Source: Burkholderiales bacterium (lineage in GTDB: Bacteria; Pseudomonadota; Gammaproteobacteria; Burkholderiales; JABEVD01). From it: a stretch of 64,000 nucleotides of DNA. Under the pieces are notes generated by a model that was not told where the DNA came from, made no database searches, and was given only the letters and a program-made list of their open reading frames with translations. The DNA is taken from positions 1 through 64,000 of the forward strand of contig JAIELG010000019.1 in assembly GCA_019753155.1 (NCBI GenBank), written 5' to 3'. The position numbers and the translations under genes are program-made. Shown here one piece after another: positions 1-10,389 of this stretch (the stretch's first letter is position 1; each line of letters begins with the position of its first letter).

Positions 1-43
1 GCCTGAAGCAGCCTCAATGCAAATGGATCAACCAATTACATGA

Positions 44-430
44 TCACCCATTTTGCACAACTTGACGCACACAACCTTCCGCTGTAAAAAAGCGGGCCAC
101 CCGCGCGATCTCCACGATAAAGTTGACGATGAGTTGTTTTTCGCGGCGAATTCCGTCCGCACCCCGATGCGCCCAGAAGCGTCCCAGTTTCGGGTCTGCC
201 GCAAGGCGCTGAACCAGATCATCCACTACGGCGGCGATGGCGTCATAGCCCCCCAGCCTTGCATACAGCGATTTCTGCTGTGTCGCACTGTCGGAAGCCG
301 CTTCGTTCATTGCCAGGCGCGACATGTCCTCGCCTGCATTTCCTAAGCCGGCTCGTGCCGGCAACGCCATGGAAAAGGCCATCACAGCGAACAGGCTTCT
401 GAAGCGTTCCAGCTCGCCCAGGAGCGTCAT
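44..430 (-). pseudogene. Group 1 truncated haemoglobin, exported, 3' end frameshifted
   Basis: The first 105 or so residues read as a secreted group 1 truncated haemoglobin: a hydrophobic N-terminal signal ending near ALPARAG, then the family block SLYARLGGYDAIAAVVDDL and a GRFW element. Around position 103 the frame is lost. The expected GGP-x-x-Y-x-G-R motif appears in another frame as GGPLFYSGR, and pieces like KMGD, NWLIHLH and EAAS follow in alternating frames down to the window edge. The reading frame itself stops at 44. Several small indels in 100 bases suggest a decayed gene, though assembly errors would look the same. The start at 430 has AAGGA upstream and lies 45 nt downstream of the acnA stop, so it was probably co-transcribed with acnA. 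The family binds haem and O2 or NO. I could not place the usual proximal His with confidence. Confidence 0.7.
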
Positions 431-475
431 GTGCCTTCCTTGCAGCCGGCGCTGGTGAATCGCGCGCGATTTCGC

Positions 476-3217
<2,742 letters not shown>

Positions 3218-3396
3218 TCGCGCTCCTTGAGCCTGCCTGATTGGTAAATCAGGAATGATACCGAGTGCGGGAGGGAAGCGGAAGTAGGACAAACACTGAT
3301 ACCCATTCTTCCGTTGTTTCCATGCCCGGATTAGGCGTTGCGCCCATTATCGGAAGCGCCTTGCACAATCATAATAAATTGTAATTGATTAATTAT

Positions 3397-3413
3397 TTTA
3401 GATTAAATCTAAA
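3397..3413. promoter_or_regulatory. AT-rich palindrome upstream of rpoS
   Basis: TTTAGATT-A-AATCTAAA is a perfect 8-bp inverted repeat with a 1-nt centre, lying 23 bp before the rpoS start in the acnA/rpoS divergent gap. It could be an operator or overlap the rpoS promoter. No regulator is identified. The rpoS ribosome-binding site AAGGAGC follows at about 3422. Confidence 0.35.
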
Positions 3414-3435
3414 TATCTAACAAGGAGCCTGAACC

Positions 3436-4347
3436 ATGACCCCGATTACTTACACTGAAGACGAATATCATGCAAACCTCCCGGTCGACGAAGAATTGCC
3501 GGAGCCGCTCGACGAAGGGATTCATGATGTCACCCAAATTTATTTCAACGAAATCGGACAGAAAGCGCTGCTGACCATAGAGCAGGAAAGGCATCTGACG
3601 AGGCAGGTGAAGGCGGGCGATTTCGAAGCCAGGCAGAAGATGATCGAGCACAACCTGAGGCTTGTCGTCAATATCGCCAAGCGATATGCCAACCGCGGGG
3701 TGACGCTGCTGGATCTGATAGAGGAAGGCAATCTGGGTCTGATCCACGCCCTGGAGAAATTCGATCCCGAACTCGGTTTTCGTTTTTCGACTTATGCGAC
3801 CTAGTGGATCAGGCAGAATATCGAGCGCGCGATCATGAATCAGTCCCGCACCATCAGACTGCCGGTCCATGTTGTCAAGGAACTCAATTCGATATTGCGG
3901 GTGATGCGCACGATAGAAAATGACGGGGATACGGATGGCAATGCGGAAAATGTCGCAGCCAGGCTGGAAATTCCGGTGGAGAATGTTAGATGGGCATTGC
4001 GGCAGAACGAGCGCATGGTATCCCTGGATGCGCCGCTGGACATCGATCCCATGCTTTCCGTGGGCGAGTCGATTCAGGACGAGCAGAATCTGCCGCCGGA
4101 TGCGATGCTGGAACAGGTCGAAATGCAAAGAATCGTGGTGGAATGGATAGATAGTCTGGGCGCCAAGCAAAAGGCTGTGATCGAGAGGCGCTACGGTTTC
4201 AACGGGGAGGACACCATGACCCTGGAGCAGCTTGCGAAAAGCATGGGGCTTACCAGGGAGAGGATCAGGCAGATCCAGATCGAAGCGCTGCAGCATCTCA
4301 GAAAGCGCTTTGTCAGCCACGGCATAAACAGGGAAATGCTGTTATAA
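3436..4347 (+). pseudogene. rpoS: RNA polymerase sigma factor RpoS, interrupted by an in-frame TAG
   Basis: The frame encodes a 303-codon RpoS: region 1.2 ([17 protein letters not shown]), region 2 ([41 protein letters not shown]), region 3 and region 4 with LTRERIRQIQIEALQHLRKR. Codon 123 (3802-3804) is TAG where the family has the first W of the invariant YATWWIRQ in region 2.4, which contacts the -10 element. The frame is intact on both sides, so one G-to-A change explains it. The 122-residue product would lack -10 and -35 recognition and should be inactive as a sigma factor. TAG serves as an ordinary stop in neighbours (gspG, gspM, rnfH), so recoding is unlikely; amber suppression or a sequencing error remain possible. 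AAGGAGC precedes the ATG. The 3' end overlaps convergent mutS by 6 nt. Confidence 0.88.
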
Positions 4348-6897
4348 CTTTTTCAATTTGTAGAGCAGATCCAGCGCCTCCCTGGGGGTGAGTTCGTCCG
4401 GATTCGTTTCTTCCAGGAGAAGAATGGCGGGATGCACTTCGGGTTCGGCTTTCCCCTGCGAAAAAAGATCCCCTTGCGCCGCCTGGTTCTCCAGCTTCAC
4501 AAGATGTTTTTTCGCGGCCCGGATCACGCTGCCTGGTATGCCAGCAAGGGCCGCTACCTGCAGGCCGTAGCTCTGGCTTGCAGGCCCCTGATTCACGCTG
4601 TGCAGGAAAACGATGTGATGCTGGTGTTCCACGGCTGCGAGGTGCACATTGACCGCCTGGGCATACTCCTGATCGAGCTGGGTGAGTTCGAAATAATGCG
4701 TGGCGAAGAGCACCTGGGAGCGATTTTTATCGAGCATGTGCCTTGCGATCGACCAGGCGAGGGCCAGTCCGTCGAATGTCGAGGTGCCGCGACCGACTTC
4801 GTCCATCAGCACAAGGCTGGATGCTGTCGCATTGTTGAGAATATTCGCGGCTTCGGTCATTTCGACCATGAAGGTGGAGCGCCCTCCGGCAATATCGTCG
4901 GATGCGCCGATGCGCGTGAAAATCTGGTCCAGCGTTCCGATCTGCGCGCTTTTCGCCGGAACGAAAGATCCCGCATGGGCAAGCAGCGAAATCAGGGCGA
5001 CCTGCCTCATGTAAGTGGATTTTCCGCCCATATTGGGACCGGTGATGATCAGCATTTTTCGCGAGCTATCGAGCCAGGTATCGTTTTCGATGAAATTGTC
5101 GACCTGGTTCTCGACAACGGGGTGACGCCCCCCCTCGATTCTGATGACAGGCTCGTCGAAAAATTGCGGCTCCACGAAATTGAGGCTGACCGCGCGTTCC
5201 GAGAATGCGGCGAGCACATCGATTTCGGCCGCCGCCTTGCCTATGCGCTGCAGAATTTCGACATGTGGGTTCAGCTTTCCGAGAAGTTCGTCGTAAAGCA
5301 GTTTTTCCCTTGCCAGCGCCTTGTCCTGGGCAGAAAGCACACGGTCCTCGAAACTTTTCAATTCCGGGGTAATGTAGCGCTCCGCGTTTTTGAGCGTCTG
5401 GCGGCGCCTGTAATCTTCAGGCACATTTGCCGATTGCGCCATCGAGACTTCGATATAAAAGCCGTGAACCCTGTTGTACTCGACTTTCAGGGTCGAAATC
5501 CCGCTCCGCTCGCGCTCCCTTGCTTCAAGGGCGAGCAAAAACCCCTCGCAGTTGTTCTGGATTGCGCGCAATTCGTCGAGTTCGGGATCGTATCCGTCCC
5601 GTATCACGCCGCCTTCCCGCAATACCGTGGCGGGTTCGTCGAGCAGTGCATTTTCGAGCAGGGCAGGAAGCGCATCGGGCGCTTTCAGTGCAAATGCCAG
5701 TTCTTTCAGGCGCGGCGCTTCATGTTTTTGCAGCATGGCGGCAAGGGACGGCATGAGAACGAGGCTGTCCCTCAGGCCCGAGAGATCCCTTGGTCTTGCG
5801 CTTTTGAGCGCAATGCGTGAAGTGATGCGTTCCATGTCCGCACATCCCCTGAGCAGTTTCGCTATGGAGAGGCAGTCGGCTTGCAGTTCGGAAACCGCTT
5901 CGAGCCGCTTTTCTATGGCGGATCTGTTTTTGAGCGGATGGTGCAGCCAATGGCGCAAAAGTCGGCTGCCCATGTTTGTCGCGCAGGAATCCATCAGGGC
6001 GTGCAATGTGGGGGAGGGCTCCCCCCTCAGCGTTTCGGTGATTTCAAGATTCCTTCTCGTCGAGGCATCCATGCGAAGATAGGCGCCGTCATGTTCCACC
6101 TGGACGCCTCTGATATGCGAAAGATCGCTACCCTGCGTCAATCTGGCGTAGTCGAGCAGGGCGCCTGCCGCCTGAACCGAAGGCCTCAATCCGTCGCAGC
6201 CGAAACCGGCAAGATCCCTGGTTTCGAATTGCCTGGAAAGATTCTTCACCGCAGCTTCGAAATCGAAATGCCATTCGGGCAATTTTTTGATGCAACAGCG
6301 CGGATCATTGAATTCCATGTTTTCAGGAATCAGTATTTCCGAGGGTTTGAGGCGCTCCAGTTCGCTCTGAAGGTTCAATGCGTCGGTTTCAAGCATGGTA
6401 AAGCGTCCTGCGGCCAAGTCGAGCCATGCGAGACCGAGCTTCTTTCCGGAAAGAAAAAACGCAAGGAGCAGGCTGTCCCGGTTCTCCTCCATGAGCGCGG
6501 AATCCGTAAGAGTTCCCGGAGTGATGATGCGAACGACCTTGCGCTCGACCGGGCCGCGACTGGTGGCGGGGTCTCCGATCTGCTCGCAGATGGCGACCGA
6601 TTCGCCCATCCTGACGAGTCTCGCAAGGTATTGATCGGCTGCATGATAGGGGACGCCTGCCATCTTGATCGGCTCGCCGTTCGAGGCGCCGCGGCGGGTC
6701 AATGTGATGTCGAGCAGTTTTGCGGCTTTTTCCGCATCTTCATGGAACAGCTCGTAGAAATCCCCCATGCGGTAAAACAGCAGCATGTCGGGGTGAGCGG
6801 ACTTGATGCGGAAATATTGCTGCATCATGGGGGTGTGTCGCGAAACATCGGCTTCGCCAGAGCCTTTGCCGCTGCGGGATGCTTCTTCTTTTTTCAT
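4342..6897 (-). CDS. mutS: DNA mismatch repair protein MutS
   Basis: MutS binds mispaired bases and starts methyl-directed or strand-directed mismatch repair with MutL. The 851-residue protein carries the mismatch-wedge F-x-E motif in GDFYELF (F47, E49), the Walker A motif GPNMGGKST at about 620, the Walker B/signature region [16 protein letters not shown], and the [10 protein letters not shown] switch. QGDLF near residue 808 fits the beta-clamp-binding pentamer. Length is normal for the family. The stop codon overlaps the 3' end of the broken rpoS on the other strand, with no visible terminator between them. The rpoS-mutS neighbourhood is also known in gammaproteobacteria. Confidence 0.97.
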   Translation of the reverse strand: MKKEEASRSGKGSGEADVSRHTPMMQQYFRIKSAHPDMLLFYRMGDFYELFHEDAEKAAKLLDITLTRRGASNGEPIKMAGVPYHAADQYLARLVRMGESVAICEQIGDPATSRGPVERKVVRIITPGTLTDSALMEENRDSLLLAFFLSGKKLGLAWLDLAAGRFTMLETDALNLQSELERLKPSEILIPENMEFNDPRCCIKKLPEWHFDFEAAVKNLSRQFETRDLAGFGCDGLRPSVQAAGALLDYARLTQGSDLSHIRGVQVEHDGAYLRMDASTRRNLEITETLRGEPSPTLHALMDSCATNMGSRLLRHWLHHPLKNRSAIEKRLEAVSELQADCLSIAKLLRGCADMERITSRIALKSARPRDLSGLRDSLVLMPSLAAMLQKHEAPRLKELAFALKAPDALPALLENALLDEPATVLREGGVIRDGYDPELDELRAIQNNCEGFLLALEARERERSGISTLKVEYNRVHGFYIEVSMAQSANVPEDYRRRQTLKNAERYITPELKSFEDRVLSAQDKALAREKLLYDELLGKLNPHVEILQRIGKAAAEIDVLAAFSERAVSLNFVEPQFFDEPVIRIEGGRHPVVENQVDNFIENDTWLDSSRKMLIITGPNMGGKSTYMRQVALISLLAHAGSFVPAKSAQIGTLDQIFTRIGASDDIAGGRSTFMVEMTEAANILNNATASSLVLMDEVGRGTSTFDGLALAWSIARHMLDKNRSQVLFATHYFELTQLDQEYAQAVNVHLAAVEHQHHIVFLHSVNQGPASQSYGLQVAALAGIPGSVIRAAKKHLVKLENQAAQGDLFSQGKAEPEVHPAILLLEETNPDELTPREALDLLYKLKKL

Positions 6898-6986
6898 TAG
6901 AAAACAAGATAATATAGTAGTTTATTAACGTAACACATTGCAATTCTGGTTCCATTGGATCAGGTTTTCGTCACTCGAAGCCACTT

Positions 6987-9020
6987 TCAAAGCTTGTGCT
7001 GGATCTGGAAGTACAAGGCGCGTCCGGGAAGCGGAAGGTCTGAATACATTCCCGCGGACTTGAAGGTCGGCTCCAAAGCGTTGCTGTTGAACAAGTTCGT
7101 CACGCTGGCGCGGGCATCCCAGTTATCGGCGAACTTTTCGCGCCGCAGCGTCAAGCCCACCGTAGTGTAATCGGGAATCAAAGGGCGGGTGTCTCCCGGC
7201 TCGCGCATGCGTCCGGCCACGTAGTTAACCGTGGCGCCGAGTTGCCACAGAGGCGCGAAACGCCAGTCGCTTCGCGCGAACAGGTGCCGGTGCGGCGCCA
7301 TGCCTGCATCCTGTCCGCTGGCATTATCTATGGAATGCTGCCAAGAATAATTGCCGGTCAGCCGCAGGCTGCCGGTTGCATCAAAAATTTCCTCCCATTC
7401 CAGGCCGCGTCCGGTCTGTCCGCCAGCATTCTGATAGTTCGCAGTCGCGGCAACGGGCAAAATGATATTGCGCATGCGGTAATGGAAGAGATTCAAATTG
7501 CTTTTCAACTTGGCTGTCTGCTGCCACGAGAACGCCAGTTCATCGGTAGTGATGGTCTCCGGTTTGATGTTGGGATTGCCGACCGTCACCGGGTTGTTGA
7601 TGGAATACAACTCGGAGAAGGAAGGGGCGCGGAAGGCCGTGCCGTGCATGGCTTTGACTACCACGTTCCAGGCTGCATCCCATACCAGGGCGAAACGGGG
7701 ATTGGTAGTGCCGCCGAAATCGGAATAGCTGTCGTGACGCACGCCGGCCGTCAGCGCCCAGTCCTTGGCGAGGCTCCATTCGTCCTGCGCGAACGCATAT
7801 TTCACGGTACGCTTGTGCGGCATCTCATAGATTACAGCCGGATTGCCGGTCACGTCCATCATCACGGGCGGGACACCATTCGGGGCGAAGGTCGCGGTAA
7901 AATTCTGTTGCGAAGTGGTCGCGTACAAATCAGCCACCTCGAATCCCGTGCCGATGCGCACCCGATGATTCTCAAAACCGGTATAGAAAGCGGAAATGCT
8001 GCTGTGGGGGTGTTGCTCGGAATGTCCCGGATTGCCGATCATCCCATTGGGGAAGGCGGGAATAACCCCAGCGGGGACGAGCGTGTAGGCCGGATTGCCA
8101 TGCTCCCTGATATTGTAATAACTGGCCACCCCGGACACATCCCAATTCTTCGCCCAGTTGGCTTGGTCATAGTTAAGATCCAGGTAAAGCCTGGATGCCT
8201 GTCCGCGCGAATTGGGATCCAATGCTCCGCCAAGTCCTGCGCCTATGCCTATCTCGCGTTTCTGATAGGCCGCACGAAAGCGCCACGCGCCTTTGGACAA
8301 GTCGGCACGCGCATCAATCGCCTTGCGTGCGGTACTGAGCGGACCGGAAACTCCTATCGCATCCTTCTGGAGAATGGCTTGTGATCCGTCGGTATTCCCG
8401 GCGCGGAGATAGAAAGCGGCGTCCAGAGTCCCCAGCTTGCCGCCGTGCTGTATCCACGCATCGCGGCTGTTGAAGCTGCCCGCGCGCAGGCCGTATTCAG
8501 TGCCGTGAACGTCGTTGGCATCCTTGGTGATGACGTTGATCACCCCGGAGAATGCATCCGCGCCATACAGCGCCGAACCCGGTCCGCGGATTACTTCGAT
8601 GCGTGCCACGTTCTCCAGCGGCATGCCGCCCCAAACCTGGCTGCGGTCACCCCAGAACACATTAGTGATCGGAATGCCATTGACCAGCATCAGGACTTGC
8701 GGATTTTCTTTGGTGTAAATGCCGCGAAAACTGTAAATCGGGTTCATGGCAACATGTTGCATGGAAACATGAACCCCCGGTACGCTTTCCAGCACCTGAT
8801 CCAGATCGGTGGCGCCCATGGCCTCGATGTCGCGCGAAGTGATCACGGTCGCAGCCGAGGGCGCGCGGGTGATGGGTTGCGAACTGCCGGTAGCGATGCT
8901 GATGTTGGACTTGTCGCCGTAAGCCAGCAGCAAATCCTCTTCGGAAGACTGTGCGGCGGCAGTGCCTATAAAGGCGAAGATCAGAAAAGCAAGAAATGCC
9001 GGACGGTTCAATATTTGCAT
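6987..9020 (-). CDS. TonB-dependent outer-membrane receptor
   Basis: A 677-residue TonB-dependent receptor for active uptake of a ligand across the outer membrane. It has a signal peptide (NRPAFLAFLIFAFIGTAAAQ), a plug domain with ATVITSRDIEAMGATDLDQV, VLMLVNGIP and RIEVIRGPGSALYGADAFSG, then a 22-strand-type barrel ending in an aromatic-rich strand (LYFQIQHKL). I used the ATG at 9020 with GGGAAG upstream. A TTG at 9047 adds nine unlikely residues. The substrate cannot be read from sequence; the plug resembles BtuB/CirA-type receptors. It diverges from a periplasmic binding-protein gene and a cyclic-di-GMP enzyme, a grouping suggesting a common ligand. The 173-bp divergent gap contains GGAAT-C-ATTCC (near 9087), a possible operator. 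Confidence 0.9.
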   Translation of the reverse strand: MQILNRPAFLAFLIFAFIGTAAAQSSEEDLLLAYGDKSNISIATGSSQPITRAPSAATVITSRDIEAMGATDLDQVLESVPGVHVSMQHVAMNPIYSFRGIYTKENPQVLMLVNGIPITNVFWGDRSQVWGGMPLENVARIEVIRGPGSALYGADAFSGVINVITKDANDVHGTEYGLRAGSFNSRDAWIQHGGKLGTLDAAFYLRAGNTDGSQAILQKDAIGVSGPLSTARKAIDARADLSKGAWRFRAAYQKREIGIGAGLGGALDPNSRGQASRLYLDLNYDQANWAKNWDVSGVASYYNIREHGNPAYTLVPAGVIPAFPNGMIGNPGHSEQHPHSSISAFYTGFENHRVRIGTGFEVADLYATTSQQNFTATFAPNGVPPVMMDVTGNPAVIYEMPHKRTVKYAFAQDEWSLAKDWALTAGVRHDSYSDFGGTTNPRFALVWDAAWNVVVKAMHGTAFRAPSFSELYSINNPVTVGNPNIKPETITTDELAFSWQQTAKLKSNLNLFHYRMRNIILPVAATANYQNAGGQTGRGLEWEEIFDATGSLRLTGNYSWQHSIDNASGQDAGMAPHRHLFARSDWRFAPLWQLGATVNYVAGRMREPGDTRPLIPDYTTVGLTLRREKFADNWDARASVTNLFNSNALEPTFKSAGMYSDLPLPGRALYFQIQHKL

Positions 9021-9220
9021 GGCAATGCACTTCCCGATTGAAGTCAAAACAATTCGTTATTGTTAGTGGACGGCATGTCGGCCTGGAATCATTCCAAAGC
9101 AATTTTCTGCAAGCTTTTTAAGCATGTACGTACAAGAGCAGTGTAAAGCCTGATATTATTGTATGCAAGCAAAGTAGCCGGCTTCTGGAATTCTGTATGA
9201 AAAAAGACAAGGGATAATCT

Positions 9221-10387
9221 ATGGACATCAAACTGTCCTGCGCTGTCTACAGATGGGGGCTTGGCTTGTTGCTTCTGATGACGGCCTCTGCTTTTGCGAT
9301 CCCGAACGAGTTACCGCGCAAGCATGCATCCCTGCATGAGGATTATTCCGGGGCAATTGGCAATATTGCCCCGCTCTACTCAGAGACACAGGAAAGCTAT
9401 GCCGAATTGATGCGCGCCATCGAAGCCTTTCCTGATGTGGTTGTTTTCCCTATCCAGGTCGCAGGTCCAGGCATTGCCGTCGCAGCCAGGAACCTCAGCA
9501 ATAAAATCGCTCAAGCCTCGGGAACGGGCAACATTGCTGTCATTTACCCCGATATCGGCGAGCCTTATCGCAGCGTATTCGCGCAGATCATCGACGGCAT
9601 CGAGGAGAAAACCAAGGGCCATGTTGCCAATTTCGCGGTTGGGCCGAACGTGAATGCCGGCGAACTGAATAATTCCCTGCGCCGCCAGGATACCAAAGTG
9701 GTGATCGCGCTGGGCCGACAGGGGATGAGGGTGGCCTCCTTGCTGGATAACAATATCGGTGTGGTGGTGGGCGGCGTATTGATGGTTCCGGAAAACGAAG
9801 TGCGCAATCAGCAGGTGAACAGCCTATCGCCTGATCCGGCACTGCTGTTTTCGCGCCTGAAGGAAATGATGCCCAAAATCAAGCGGATATTCACCGTTTA
9901 TGATCCGCGTCAGAATGAGTGGATCATGCGTCTGGCGAAAGATGCTGCACGCGATCAGGGCCTGGAACTCGTGGCTTACGAGGCACGGGATTTGCGCGGT
10001 GCGATGCACACTTACCAGGAAATTCTGGCCACTGCCGACAGCAGGCAGGATGCATTATGGCTGCCTCAGGACGCCACCACGGTGGAAGACAGCTCGGTAC
10101 TCCCGCTGGTGTTGCAGGAATCATGGACGCGCAACCTGGCAGTATTCTCCAGCACTTTCGGCCATGTCAGGCGTGGTGTGCTGTTCTCGCTGTACCCGAA
10201 CAATGTCGAACTGGGGCGCCATCTCGCAGGTTCAGCGCTCGACTTCCTGGCATCCAACGGAACCGAGGTGCCCGGCATGGTTCCGTTGCGTGAAGTGCTG
10301 ATGGCAATCAACCTGCGCACAGCCAAGCACCTGGGAATAAACGCCAGCCATCAGCAAGGTTATGCCATGGCATTTCCAGAACAATAA
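9221..10387 (+). CDS. Periplasmic ABC-type substrate-binding-like protein
   Basis: A 388-residue exported protein with a signal peptide (LGLLLLMTASAFA) and a two-lobe periplasmic-binding fold of the COG2984-like uncharacterised ABC substrate-binding class, seen in the segments IAVIYPDIGEPYRSVFAQI, VVIALGRQGMRVAS and IKRIFTVYDPRQNEW. About 60 residues between the signal peptide and the first lobe are not typical of the family and I do not recognise them. No permease or ATPase gene is nearby, so it is more likely a periplasmic sensor or scavenger than part of a transporter. AAGGG precedes the ATG. The next gene begins 2 nt after its stop, which implies co-transcription with the GGDEF/EAL protein. 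Confidence 0.75.
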   Translation: MDIKLSCAVYRWGLGLLLLMTASAFAIPNELPRKHASLHEDYSGAIGNIAPLYSETQESYAELMRAIEAFPDVVVFPIQVAGPGIAVAARNLSNKIAQASGTGNIAVIYPDIGEPYRSVFAQIIDGIEEKTKGHVANFAVGPNVNAGELNNSLRRQDTKVVIALGRQGMRVASLLDNNIGVVVGGVLMVPENEVRNQQVNSLSPDPALLFSRLKEMMPKIKRIFTVYDPRQNEWIMRLAKDAARDQGLELVAYEARDLRGAMHTYQEILATADSRQDALWLPQDATTVEDSSVLPLVLQESWTRNLAVFSSTFGHVRRGVLFSLYPNNVELGRHLAGSALDFLASNGTEVPGMVPLREVLMAINLRTAKHLGINASHQQGYAMAFPEQ

Positions 10388-10389
10388 AT

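Noticed and set aside
3409-4320. 303-codon open frame antisense to rpoS, longer than the intact rpoS frame
   Set aside because: The sense strand encodes conserved sigma-factor regions. The antisense product has no family features.
3436-4347. Recoding of TAG as a sense codon
   Set aside because: TAG ends several neighbouring genes normally (gspG, gspM, rnfH, DUF1624), so a code change is not supported.
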